Assembly: GCF_016612545.1 (NCBI RefSeq)
Contig: NZ_JAENRY010000027.1
Span: 1-45,926, forward strand
DNA: 45,926 nucleotides
Reading direction: 5' to 3'
Origin: Streptomyces sp. MBT65
GTDB lineage: Bacteria > Actinomycetota > Actinomycetes > Streptomycetales > Streptomycetaceae
In this document: in pieces, positions 33,111 to 41,364 of the stretch
How the letters are laid out: the number at the start of each line of letters is the position of its first letter
Position numbering within the stretch: the stretch's first letter is position 1
The notes under the pieces: model-generated
Seen by the model: only the letters and a program-made list of their open reading frames with translations
The model's database searches: none
Told to the model about the DNA's origin: nothing
Made by a program: the position numbers and the translations under genes

Positions 33111-34456
33111 GGAGTGTCCTTCTCCGTGACTTTCTCGGTGTCTTTCTCGTGCCAGGCGGGCGTGTTCATCAGGTCGCGCCAGCGGGTGTAGAAGCCGCGG
33201 GCGGCGCCGTCGCTGTAGAGGTGGCCGGTGGTGCCGGGATGGATGCCGTCCTCGGTCTGAAGCCCTAGGCCCATCTGGTAGTTGAGGGTCATGGAACCAG
33301 ACACGAAACCGTGGGCCGTGGCCTGGACCTCGCTCCAGTTCTCGCCGTCGTCCTGCTCGAAGATCCCGGTCGGCCCGAACGTCCGCAGGTTGTAGATCCG
33401 CTGGGCGTCCTTGACCTCGTCCGACATGGACCTGTCGACGATCGTCCACGCCCAGACCTCCATCTTGTCCGGGCCTTTGGGGTGCCAGACGCGGATGGAG
33501 CCGTTGACCGGCAGGTAGGAGAAGTTGGGGAAGACGGTGCCGTGACCGGTGGTCATCGGGCCCTCGACGCGGGCGTCACCGAGCCGTTGCCGCAGCGCGG
33601 GGTAGTCGTAGTGGTCGTGCACGACCCGGTCGTCGAAGCGGCTCTTCGGGTGGGTGGGGAAGCCGTGTCCGTGGCCGAGCGGGTCGGTGTACTGCCGTCC
33701 CGGCGTCTGCACGATCTCGGCCTTCGGGCCCTTGCCGGTGGGCGACATGACCATCAGTGCCGAGGCGTGCGAGATGTTGACGTGGTACCAGTCGGAGGCG
33801 AACTGCTCGGCCGCCAGCTTCCAGTTGCCTTCCAGAACCCACTTGTGCACCCCGCCGACGACCTCGGTGCCCTCCGGGTCCCGGTCGAGCATCGCGTCGA
33901 GGTACCAGGCGAGGCCGCCGAGCGCTTCGCGCAGGGGCGGGGCCTCAGGGTTCCAGGTCGCGAAGACGAGTCCCTTGTACGTGTCGAGCCGGGCGACCTC
34001 GATCAGTCCCCACTGGCTCTGATCGAAGTGGGCGGGATAGTCCTCGCCGTTGGGCACGTTGACCAGCTTGCCCGAGGTGTCGTAGGCCCAGCCGTGGTAG
34101 CTGCATGTGAACGCCTTCGTGGCGCCCTCGTCGGCACGGCATACCCGCATGCCCCGGTGCCGGCAGGCGTTGAGGAAGGCTCGCAGCTTCCGGTCGCGGC
34201 CCATCGTGACGATGACCGGGTCCTCGCCCATGTACGTGGTGAAGAAGTCGCCGGGCTTGCTGAACTGGCTCTCGTGCGCGAGGAAGAGCCAGCTGGGCGC
34301 GAAGACGCGGCGCAGCTCCTGCCGGTAGAGGCCGGTGTCGCTGAAGATCGTCCGGTCGATGAGGCCCCGGTCCAGGTCGAAGTACGCACCGACGTCGACG
34401 GACGGCTCGCGGACGCCGGACGGACGGTCCGCCGGACGGACAGGGGTGGATGTCAT
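33107..34456 (-). CDS. Aromatic-ring-hydroxylating dioxygenase alpha (catalytic) subunit
   Basis: A 449-residue oxygenase subunit. ATG 34456 has GAGGAGG upstream. The Rieske centre is C98-R-H100 ... C118-S-Y-H121-G-W. The mononuclear iron site is H225 and H230 in D-W-Y-H-V-N-I-S-H, with bridging D222, and the third acidic ligand is expected near residue 380. It adds both atoms of O2 to an aromatic ring to give a cis-dihydrodiol. The downstream MhpB-like ring-cleavage enzyme suggests a phenylpropionate, cinnamate or related substrate (Hca-type). A biphenyl-like substrate remains possible. It is first in the operon, divergent from an IclR gene. Confidence 0.94.
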   Translation of the reverse strand: MTSTPVRPADRPSGVREPSVDVGAYFDLDRGLIDRTIFSDTGLYRQELRRVFAPSWLFLAHESQFSKPGDFFTTYMGEDPVIVTMGRDRKLRAFLNACRHRGMRVCRADEGATKAFTCSYHGWAYDTSGKLVNVPNGEDYPAHFDQSQWGLIEVARLDTYKGLVFATWNPEAPPLREALGGLAWYLDAMLDRDPEGTEVVGGVHKWVLEGNWKLAAEQFASDWYHVNISHASALMVMSPTGKGPKAEIVQTPGRQYTDPLGHGHGFPTHPKSRFDDRVVHDHYDYPALRQRLGDARVEGPMTTGHGTVFPNFSYLPVNGSIRVWHPKGPDKMEVWAWTIVDRSMSDEVKDAQRIYNLRTFGPTGIFEQDDGENWSEVQATAHGFVSGSMTLNYQMGLGLQTEDGIHPGTTGHLYSDGAARGFYTRWRDLMNTPAWHEKDTEKVTEKDTP

Positions 34457-34634
34457 CGCGGGGCCTCCTCGCACGTACGGATCTGCGGCGCTGAGGCGGT
34501 CGGGGCCGCGGTGCCATGTCGCTGCATGGGCACAGGAGACATCGCCCGGCGACGCCATGCCCAGCCGTCGTGCCGAGATGTGGAACAGCACCGACGCTTC
34601 GCGCCGTTTACAACGCCGAAATGGTCACCTACAT

Positions 34635-34648
34635 TGGACATGCGTCCA
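34635..34648. promoter_or_regulatory. Candidate IclR operator in the divergent promoter region
   Basis: TGGAC (34635-34639) and GTCCA (34644-34648) form a perfect inverted repeat separated by 4 bp, in the AT-richer part of the 228-bp gap between the dioxygenase alpha start (34456, minus) and the IclR start (34685, plus). It is only 37 bp ahead of the IclR start, so autoregulation and control of the dioxygenase operon are both plausible. IclR proteins usually bind short palindromes of this kind. Confidence 0.5.
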
Positions 34649-34684
34649 TTTTAATGTGCCGCCTGATCGTCATCGGAGCCCGCT

Positions 34685-35539
34685 ATGCCAGTCCACTCCC
34701 CTCCTTCGCCCCACGCCGAGCCCGCACCCAGCTGCGAGCCGGACACCGCACCGGAACAGCAGACCGCCGTCGACAAGGCACTCACCCTTCTGAAGTCCCT
34801 TGCCGAGCTGGACGGGGAGATCGGCGTGAGCGAGCTCGCCCGCCGCACCCGCATGAGCAAGTCGACGACCTTCAGACTGCTGGGCATCCTCCAGCGCAAC
34901 GACCTCGTCGACCGGGTCGGCAGCGACTACCGGCTGGGCGCCCAGCTCTTCGACATCGGCAGCCGGGCCTACGGCCCCACTCCCCCGCTGCTCCAGGAAA
35001 AGCTGCTGCCGCACCTGGCGGACCTGTACGAGCTGACCCACGAGACCGTGCACCTCGCCGTGCTCCACGGCACGCACATCGTCTACGTCAACAAACTCCA
35101 CGGACACCGATCGGCCCGCTCACCCTCCCGCATCGGCGCCCGCCTGCCCGCCTACTGCACGGGCGTCGGCAAGGCCCTTCTCGCGTTCGACCACGACGCC
35201 GCCGAGGCGGCGATCGCGGCGGGACTGCCCGCCCACACCGAGTACACCCTCGCCGACCCCGGCCGCTTCCGGGCCGACCTTCGCCGCATCCGCCAGGACG
35301 GCATCGCCTACGACCGCCAGGAAGCCGCCCTCGGCCTCACCTGCGTCGCCGTACCGATCATGGGGCCCGCCGGCCGCCCCGTGGCGGCCCTGTCCATCGC
35401 CGGCGCGGACCGGCTCTTCGACCCCGCCCGCTTCGCCCCGGCCCTGCGCCGCGCGGCCTTCGAAGCGGGCCGGACGATCACCGCGGCCAAGGCACGGCAG
35501 GCGGTACCCGCCGGGCTCGGCCGGCTTTCCGGGGCCTGA
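34685..35539 (+). CDS. IclR family transcriptional regulator
   Basis: A 284-residue regulator from ATG 34685, with GGAG upstream. Residues about 27-90 are the winged helix (V-D-K-A-L-T-L-L-K-S-L then V-S-E-L-A-R-R-T-R-M-S-K-S-T-T-F-R-L-L). Residues about 100-270 are the IclR effector domain with L-P-A-Y-C-T-G-V-G-K-A-L-L-A and the G-I-A-Y-D-R-Q-E segment. A proline-rich N-terminal 25 residues precede the domain. The family commonly controls aromatic catabolism (MhpR, PcaR, PobR). Divergent orientation from the dioxygenase genes makes this the likely pathway regulator, as MhpR is for the E. coli mhp operon. Confidence 0.92.
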   Translation: MPVHSPPSPHAEPAPSCEPDTAPEQQTAVDKALTLLKSLAELDGEIGVSELARRTRMSKSTTFRLLGILQRNDLVDRVGSDYRLGAQLFDIGSRAYGPTPPLLQEKLLPHLADLYELTHETVHLAVLHGTHIVYVNKLHGHRSARSPSRIGARLPAYCTGVGKALLAFDHDAAEAAIAAGLPAHTEYTLADPGRFRADLRRIRQDGIAYDRQEAALGLTCVAVPIMGPAGRPVAALSIAGADRLFDPARFAPALRRAAFEAGRTITAAKARQAVPAGLGRLSGA

Positions 35540-35732
35540 CCTGCACGAAGTCGGCCGCCAGCGGCCGCGGGTCGCCCTGGTGGTGACGGCACCGACGCAT
35601 GTGGCACCGATGCCCCCTTCGGAGCAAGGTCCAACCGACAACCGGCCCGACCTGCCCGTCAGCGGCCATGCTCCGGTCCGGTCCGTACGAACCCAAGCAG
35701 ACATGCGGACCGACGGCACACCGCATCGGCGC

Positions 35733-36344
35733 TCAGTGCCGGCCGCCGCCATGGGTACGCGCGACGGCGGTGCCGCCCGTACCGGGCTGCACCCGCGGCA
35801 CGCTCACCACGATGTGCACCAGGCTCTCGCCGTCCAGCGACTCGTACACGTGCGGTCGGTCGCCCGGATAGCGCACGAAGTCGCCCGCCGACAGTTCAAC
35901 CGGGCTGTCGACAGGACCCACACGCACCCTGCCACTGATGACGTACAAGTGCTCCAGGGTTCCCACCGGGTGCGCCTCGGAAGGCTTCCCCGCGCCCTCC
36001 GTCTCCCGGCCGATGCGCACCAGATAGTTCTCGATGACACCGGATCCGTAGACGTGGTCCAGCGCACGGGACTCATAGGCCCCGTGCCCCTGCCAGACGA
36101 CCTCGTCACCGCGCTGCACGGTCATGACCTGTTCGCGCTCCGCCACCAGCCTGGTGACAGGCACGCCGAGCGCGGTCGCGATGGAGAACAAGGTGTCCAC
36201 CGTGGGATTGCCGGCCCCCTGCTCCAGGTTCGACAGGGTCTGCTTCGCCAGCCCCGCCTGCCGGGCCAGTTCGGCCAGGGACAGACCCCGCTGCTCTCGG
36301 AGAAGGCGCACATTGCGCGCCACCACGGCGTTTCCTTCGGACAC
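35733..36344 (-). CDS. XRE-family regulator with C-terminal cupin sensor domain
   Basis: A protein of about 203 residues. The N-terminal helix-turn-helix (about 9-63) reads N-V-R-L-L-R-E-Q-R-G-L-S-L-A-E-L-A-R-Q-A then L-S-N-L-E-Q-G-A-G-N-P-T-V-D-T-L. The C-terminal cupin (about 115-190) has H-P-V-G-T-L-E-H-L-Y-V-I-S-G-R and L-S-A-G-D-F-V-R-Y-P-G-D-R-P-H-V-Y. GTG 36344 is used; GTG 36326 with AAGGA six bases upstream is an equally good start. Such proteins (PuuR-like) regulate amine or amino acid metabolism, with a metal or ligand in the cupin. It is convergent with the IclR gene, and no neighbouring intact target is obvious. Confidence 0.87.
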   Translation of the reverse strand: MSEGNAVVARNVRLLREQRGLSLAELARQAGLAKQTLSNLEQGAGNPTVDTLFSIATALGVPVTRLVAEREQVMTVQRGDEVVWQGHGAYESRALDHVYGSGVIENYLVRIGRETEGAGKPSEAHPVGTLEHLYVISGRVRVGPVDSPVELSAGDFVRYPGDRPHVYESLDGESLVHIVVSVPRVQPGTGGTAVARTHGGGRH

Positions 36345-36765
36345 GCCACCACTCTAAGCGCAGGCCGCAGAGCAGCCGACGCCGGTCAGGGCGGCCTGCT
36401 CTCGGCGCCCTCCCTGCCTGGCCCGTCATCTCTCCGATGTCCCCGCGCAGCAGCAACGCCATCCGTTCGAACTCACCCGGTTCCACCGTCCGCCCGCACG
36501 CCGACAACGACGACGCCTCCTTCCCGAGCACCTTGCCGGAGGCCGGCCCGTACGTCCCGCCTGTCTCTGGTGTACTCGGCATTGACCGGTGCGTTCGTCC
36601 TTTCCGCGGCCAGCCTCCCGGCCCGCGCGCTGCTGCCGCTTCGGCCCTCCGACCGCCTGCATCACCGACCCTCCAGCCGTGTACGACACCGTGGTCCCGA
36701 CTCGGTCCCACCGGTGCGGATATCCCCCTGATTCACTGGGCCAGGGTCGGGAGCGGACCGCCAGT
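36345..36765. other. Non-coding interval between XRE-cupin gene and transporter remnant
   Basis: About 420 bp upstream of the XRE-cupin gene. It must hold that gene's promoter, but no palindrome or promoter pair was recognised. Some short frames look locally protein-like (for example a plus-strand hydrophobic stretch near 36570-36640), without a start signal or known motif. Nothing can be assigned. Confidence 0.35.
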
Positions 36766-37020
36766 TGCGGCAAAGGACCAGGAAGCACCCCGCTGCGGCC
36801 AGCGCGAGGCCGAGAACCGATGCGGCCAAGGGCAGGGCGGTGGCCTGGCCGCCGAGACCGGTCAGGGCCGGCGCGAGGGCGCCCATGAGGAACTGGGTGG
36901 TGCCGAGCAGTGCGGAGGCGCTGCCCGCCGCGTGCGGGGTGGCGAGCGCCGGTGCCGTGACTGTGCTCATGACGGCCAGTGAGGCCATACCGGATGCCGC
37001 GAGAGCGTCGGCTGCCGCGC
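36766..37020 (-). pseudogene. C-terminal remnant of an MFS (Bcr/CflA-type) drug transporter
   Basis: About 80 residues in one minus-strand frame read A-G-S-A-S-A-L-L-G-T-T-Q-F-L-M-G-A-L-A-P-A-L-T-G-L-G-G followed by a last hydrophobic helix ending G-C-F-L-V-L. This is the helix 11-12 region of Bcr/CflA drug-proton antiporters, including the diagnostic G-x-A-S-A-L-L-G motif. No upstream frame supplies the other ten helices, and no start lies nearby. It is therefore the 3' end of a lost gene. Confidence 0.6.
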
Positions 37021-37877
37021 GAGACGGTGGAGCACCGGCCACGTAGCCCACCTGCCGCACCCCTGGATTGCCTCTGCCGATCGACAGGTCGGCCTCGGCC
37101 AGGAACCAGTGGTTCCCAGCAGGAGCAGTCACCGAGACGCCCCCGCCAGTGATCATTCCCATCGTCCGCTGCACGGCGCGGGGGTTCAGTCGGGCGCGTC
37201 CCGCGACACCGGCGAAGGCGCCATTGGCGCCTCTCGACACGCCGCACGAGCAACGTCACCCATGCCGGCCCGGACACAGCTCACCGGAGGACGGGCCATC
37301 GGTGCTCAAGTTCCGCCAGAGCAGGCCGACAAGGAGACACCTCGTACATGTACTTCCGAGCGCATCAGCATCTGAGATGTCTGCTACAGAGCGGCACTGG
37401 ACCACACTCGACACCCTGAATGCCCGAATATGCCGCATCGTCAGCAGACAGAAACGACGATACCTACAGCCCCGATTCGACCCGGATTCGACCCCAAGAG
37501 TTTGTTTAGTCGATAAATAATCCCTCTGACCTGCGGAAAGAAAGAACAGCAGGCGAGTCGGGCCGTACGCCGGGTCCTGTTTGAGTTGGGGCCAATCCGA
37601 ATCCGACAGTCCCAAACCTCAGGACGCCTACTGCACAACCACGTCGCCCGCCTCAGATTCGACCCCGCACCTTCGTGAGCCTGCGAAGCACCCATCTGAA
37701 CTGCGCAATTTACGAAGGGAAGCAGCCAGAGGCGGTACTGAGAAGAGCGTGATGCGCCGAGCGGTTCAATGGGGAGCAATGCTGACGAACCCGGCCGGAC
37801 GAGGATCGGAGGATGCCCTTGCTGAACCGGCGGGGACCGCCGCAGCCGATGCCTGACGGTCCGCAAAGGGGTGCCTG
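37021..37877. other. Low-coding, lower-GC spacer with short GATTCGACCC repeats
   Basis: About 850 bp without a supportable gene. The part from about 37330 to 37720 is clearly less GC-rich than the surroundings, and frames there lack codon bias. GATTCGACCCG (37474-37484) and GATTCGACCCC (37485-37495) are a perfect tandem except for the last base, and GATTCGACCCC recurs at 37656-37666. The sequence resembles a tRNA T-loop, but no tRNA fold was found around it. This may be the scar of a deleted or inserted element. Confidence 0.4.
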
Positions 37878-38886
37878 TCATCGCCCCGGCGCCAGCGTCC
37901 AGTGCACGTCGCCTGAATCCGGAGAGATCCACCACCCTTCCAGAACGCCGTTCGCCGTCAGAGTGCTGAGCACACCGTAGAACCCTTGATCGCGCAGGCC
38001 GCAGTCACGGATGATCCGGTCGCATTCACTCAGTCCCTCTGCCGAGGACGGATCGCTCCGCGCAGCGAGATAGACGCCCGACAGTCGCAGCTGCGGCTCT
38101 GTCCCACCGATCCGGCAGGGGACCCGGTGCGCAACGCCCAGTCGGCCGCACGCCGCCGGTCGGGGCGGGCCGGTGACTGGGCGAGCAGCGTGGCGTCGCG
38201 AAGCTCCAAAGCCACCCCGGCCGCTCCGGGACCGTTCACCATGCTTGCCCACCGCGCCTGTTTCAACTCACGGCAGGCCTGCACGGGATCGACGCAAAGG
38301 CTGCGCAGCAGGCCCGCACGGAGTTCGACGTGCAGATATGCGTTCATGCGCAGGGCACACTGCAGGGCGAGGAGCCTCGCCCCGGCGGACACGTCCGCGG
38401 GCAGGGCCGCGGCCAAGTAGCTGAGGATCTCGCCCACGCGGACACGCTCCCCCGGCCCCCGGCTGGGCCGGGGACCGCGCGGGCGCGCGGAAGGCGGGTG
38501 GAAGGGCGCGGCCAGCACGGTGTCGGGCACGACGGCGGCCTGGGCGGTTGCCGCGGCGCAGGCGCCGCAGGCGTCGGCGAGGCGCCAGACACGGCCGCCG
38601 CGTTCGCAAGCCAGGAGCAGGCGGATGGGCCCCGCGCACCCGCGGTGACGGCGGTGCCAACGGCAGCCACGTTCATGACACTGACAGATCCGCAGGTGAG
38701 GAGCCCTCAGGTCACCGCGGGCATGCCTGGCGAGGTGAGCAAGGGCCGCGGCGCGCGCGGACTGCGCGGTGACCCGCCGGCCGTCCTGGGGACAGTGCTG
38801 GCAAACGAGAACGAGCCCGTCGGTCTGGCATCGCAGTTCCACCGTCCAGGTCCGCGCCGCCTGAGGAACAGGGTGCGCACCCTCAT
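37878..38886 (-). pseudogene. Conserved Streptomyces protein with Cys/His-rich motif, frameshifted
   Basis: The main frame reads T-W-T-V-E-L-R-C-Q-T-D-G at the start, a Cys/His-rich stretch R-I-C-Q-C-H-E-R-G-C-R-W-H-R-R-H-R-G-C (a possible zinc site), then A-C-G-A-C-A-A-A-T and a helical region with L-L-A-L-Q-C-A-L-R-M. At about 38110 it shifts: the expected tail (L-S-G-V-Y-L-A-A-R ... L-S-E-C-D-R-I-I-R-D-C) continues in another frame to the stop at 37878. At the other end, ATG 38886 with GGGAGGG upstream is in a frame one base off from the main body. Two frameshifts therefore break a gene of about 300 residues. Homologs of unknown function occur next to small XRE genes, as here. Confidence 0.6.
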
Positions 38887-38956
38887 GGGCGTGTATCCCT
38901 CCCTTCCCGGTCCGGCGCCAGCCCCACCGCGCGGTACGGCGGGACGGCCGACACCG

Positions 38957-39042
38957 CAGTGCAGACCCCTGCCCTCCCGCCGGTGGAGCCATCGGGAGAA
39001 ACAGGGCAGATGTCTGCACTGACAGGGCAGGGGTCTGCACCG
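38957..39042. promoter_or_regulatory. Three copies of a 19-bp element between divergent genes
   Basis: AGGGCAGATGTCTGCACTG lies at 39003-39021 and AGGGCAGGGGTCTGCACCG at 39024-39042, spaced 21 bp centre to centre (two helical turns). A third copy, AGGGCAGGGGTCTGCACTG, lies in inverse orientation at 38957-38975. The copies sit between the divergent frameshifted conserved gene and the small XRE gene. Within each, G-C-A-G-A and T-C-T-G-C-type half-sites form a partial palindrome. This arrangement is typical of cooperative repressor binding, probably by the neighbouring XRE protein. Confidence 0.65.
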
Positions 39043-39054
39043 TCGGATGGTCGG

Positions 39055-39327
39055 GTGACGATCTTGCCACCCGATCCGGACCTCGACGCCCTCCGACTGG
39101 AGCTCGGGCGTCTGCGGGCTGAGCGCGGGTGGAGCTACGACGAGCTCGCCTCCCGCAGCGGCCTGAGCAGGCGCACTGTGATCGAGATCGAGCAGGGCCG
39201 CACCGTCGGCACCCTCAAGACATGGCACGCCCTCGCACATGCGCTGGACACACCGCTCGACGAGCTCTTCGCCACCCTCTGCCGCAAGCACGACCTGCCC
39301 GGAGCCGACGGCAGCCCTGACAGCTGA
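39055..39327 (+). CDS. Small XRE-family DNA-binding protein
   Basis: A protein of about 90 residues, almost entirely one helix-turn-helix domain: L-D-A-L-R-L-E-L-G-R-L-R-A-E-R-G-W-S-Y-D-E-L-A then L-S-R-R-T-V-I-E-I-E-Q-G-R-T-V-G-T-L-K-T-W-H-A-L-A. GTG 39055 is chosen because the domain begins directly and because earlier starts (ATG 39010, GTG 38959) would translate the repeated 19-bp elements. No effector domain is present. A tiny HTH protein beside three copies of a spaced repeat suggests autoregulation and control of the divergent gene. Divergent partners of this kind are common on Streptomyces chromosome arms and plasmids. Confidence 0.8.
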   Translation: MTILPPDPDLDALRLELGRLRAERGWSYDELASRSGLSRRTVIEIEQGRTVGTLKTWHALAHALDTPLDELFATLCRKHDLPGADGSPDS

Positions 39328-39550
39328 TCCGGGCCCGTACGGCACCGGCGGCAATTCACCCGATCCGGCAATGCCGTATCGAATGTGTGAGCAGTGGTTC
39401 GCACTGCTGTTGCCCCGCTCTGCTCTGCCCGGGGGATCATCAGGGCCGGGCGTCGCCGATACGGCGTGTCGGCTGGCAGGTTCGCCCGCATGTGCTCCTC
39501 TTCTTCTCCTTCAGCACGGCGCTGGGACGGCAGCCGCGCGAGCGCGCCTC

Positions 39551-40975
39551 GTGCTCGACGCGACCATCGTGAACATCGCCCTGCCCTCCGCCCAGGCCGA
39601 CCTGGGCATCTCCGATGGCAACCGGCAGTGGGTCGTCACCGCCTACGCCCTCGCCTTCGGCGGTCTGCTGCTGTTCGGCGGCCGCATCGCCGACCTGTGG
39701 GGCCGCAGGCGCGCCTTCCTCGTCGGCCTCATCGGCTTCGGCGCCGCCTCCGCACTCGGCGGCGTGGCCACTACAGGCGCGACGATGTTCGGCGCCCGCG
39801 CCCTGCAGGGCGCGTTCGGCGCGGTCCTCGCGCCCGCCGCGCTGTCCCTGCTCGCCGTGATGTTCACCGACGCCAGGGAACGCGCCCGGGCGTTCGGCAT
39901 CTACGGCGCAATCTCCGGAGGTGGCGGCGCCGTCGGCCTGATCCTCGGCGGCTTCCTCAGCGAATACCTCGACTGGCGTTGGACGTTCTTCGTCAACATC
40001 CCGTTCGCCCTCATCGCCGCAGCCGGCACCTGGCTCGTCATCCGTGAGCCTGAGGAAGGCCGCAACCGCTCCCCCCTCGACATCCCCGGCGTGCTCCTGT
40101 CCGCCCTCGGCCTGGTCTCGCTGGTCTACGGCTTCACCCGTGCCGAGTCCGACGGCTGGAGCGACGCCGTGACCATCGGCCTGTTCATCGCCTCGGCAGT
40201 CCTGCTGCTCGCCTTCGTCGTCACCGAGTCCCGCGTCAAGGCCCCGCTGCTGCCCCTGCGCGTGATCACGGAACGCAACCGCGGCGGCGTCTACCTCTCC
40301 CTCGGCCTCGCCATCATCGCCATGTTCGGCATGTTCCTCTTCCTGACCTACTACCTGCAGATCGTCAAGGGATACACCCCGGTCAAGACCGGCTTCGCGT
40401 TCCTGCCGCTGATCGCGGGAATGATCGCGGGCTCCACCCAGATCGGCGCCCGCCTCATGACCCGTATCGCGCCGCGCCTGCTGATGGGCCCCGGCTTCCT
40501 CACCGCGGCGGCCGGCATGCTCCTGCTCACCCAGTTGGAGATCGGCTCCTCCTACACCGGCCTGCTCCTGCCCGCCCAACTGCTCCTCGGCCTGGGCATC
40601 GGAACAGCGTTCATGCCGGCCATGTCCCTGGCCACCTACGGCGTCCAGGCCGGCGACGCGGGCGTCGCCTCCGCCATGGTCAACACCTCCCAGCAGGTCG
40701 GCGGCGCCATCGGCACCGCCCTGCTCAACACCATCGCCGCCTCCGCGACCACCGCCTACGTCAAGGACCACATCCAGGCCGCCACCACCAAGCCCCAGCA
40801 ACAACTCGTCCAACTGGAGGCCATGGTTCACGGTTACGCCAACGCCATCTGGTTCGCCGTCGGCATCCTGATCGCCGCCGCCGCACTGGCCCTGACCCTC
40901 GTCAACGTGGGCCGATCGGCAACCGACTCGACCACGGACGACGCGGAGACGCACATGCCAGTGATCACACACTGA
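39551..40975 (+). CDS. DHA2-family MFS drug transporter, first membrane helix missing
   Basis: The body is a convincing 14-helix-type DHA2 efflux pump. It has L-D-A-T-I-V-N-I-A-L-P-S-A (motif D1), G-R-I-A-D-L-W-G-R-R-R (motif A), a long run of hydrophobic helices and the usual A-S-A-M-V-N-T-S-Q-Q-V-G-G-A-I-G segment near the end. It would extrude hydrophobic compounds with proton influx. However, the hydrophobic helix that should precede V-L-D-A-T is absent. The in-frame GTG at 39551 has no real ribosome-binding site. An ATG at 39490 in another frame reads a typical leader (S-A-R-R-W). A deletion around 39520-39550 that shifted frame is the simplest reading, so the gene is probably non-functional. 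In-frame upstream starts exist but give non-membrane sequence. Confidence 0.75.
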   Translation: MLDATIVNIALPSAQADLGISDGNRQWVVTAYALAFGGLLLFGGRIADLWGRRRAFLVGLIGFGAASALGGVATTGATMFGARALQGAFGAVLAPAALSLLAVMFTDARERARAFGIYGAISGGGGAVGLILGGFLSEYLDWRWTFFVNIPFALIAAAGTWLVIREPEEGRNRSPLDIPGVLLSALGLVSLVYGFTRAESDGWSDAVTIGLFIASAVLLLAFVVTESRVKAPLLPLRVITERNRGGVYLSLGLAIIAMFGMFLFLTYYLQIVKGYTPVKTGFAFLPLIAGMIAGSTQIGARLMTRIAPRLLMGPGFLTAAAGMLLLTQLEIGSSYTGLLLPAQLLLGLGIGTAFMPAMSLATYGVQAGDAGVASAMVNTSQQVGGAIGTALLNTIAASATTAYVKDHIQAATTKPQQQLVQLEAMVHGYANAIWFAVGILIAAAALALTLVNVGRSATDSTTDDAETHMPVITH

Positions 40976-41364
40976 CAGGCACCTCGGTCCGTACGGTCAG
41001 CTTCGGTTTCCATCCCCGCCCGGCCCGTCGCCCGAGCCATGTCCTGGTCGATAACCGGAGCAGTCACTCGCCCGTGCTCCGCGCCCGCGCTGCGCCACCA
41101 GCCTCGCGGACGCGGAGCCGTTCCCGTGTGCCGCCGTGAAGTCGTTCACCGGCAAGCCTGCTTCGCCCGATCCAGCGATGGCACCACACATGTTGCATCC
41201 GCTACTGTCGGCAACACCGGCGCTGAGCTGCATCAAGCCATCGGGCTTCGCCTCGCGCCACACCTTTACACGCAGAGAACCCGCTGTGCCAGTGGTGCAT
41301 GGCCCCGGTCCAGGCGGGATGGGGCACGTTCGTGCGCTTCGTCAACACCCGTAGCTGAGCCCGC
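40976..41364. other. Non-coding interval after the transporter gene
   Basis: About 390 bp with no recognisable gene. Frames cross it without start signals or motifs. A small inverted repeat, TGTTGC (41191-41196) and GCAACA (41211-41216), is the only symmetry noticed. It lies between convergent pieces (the transporter and the relaxase remnant), so a promoter is not expected. Confidence 0.35.

Noticed and set aside
34516..35586. 356-residue plus-strand ORF overlapping the IclR gene in another frame
   Set aside because: Low-complexity Arg/Pro translation. The IclR frame has a ribosome-binding site and domain motifs.
37474..37666. Possible tRNA gene, because of T-loop-like GATTCGACCC
   Set aside because: No acceptor, D or anticodon stems could be folded around any of the three copies.
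39440..40972. 510-residue minus-strand ORF opposite the DHA2 transporter gene
   Set aside because: Antisense shadow rich in Gly, Asp, Glu and Gln. The plus strand carries clear MFS motifs and membrane helices.
41191..41216. TGTTGC/GCAACA inverted repeat as an operator or promoter
   Set aside because: Only 6 bp arms, 14-bp spacer, and it sits between convergent remnants with no gene to regulate.
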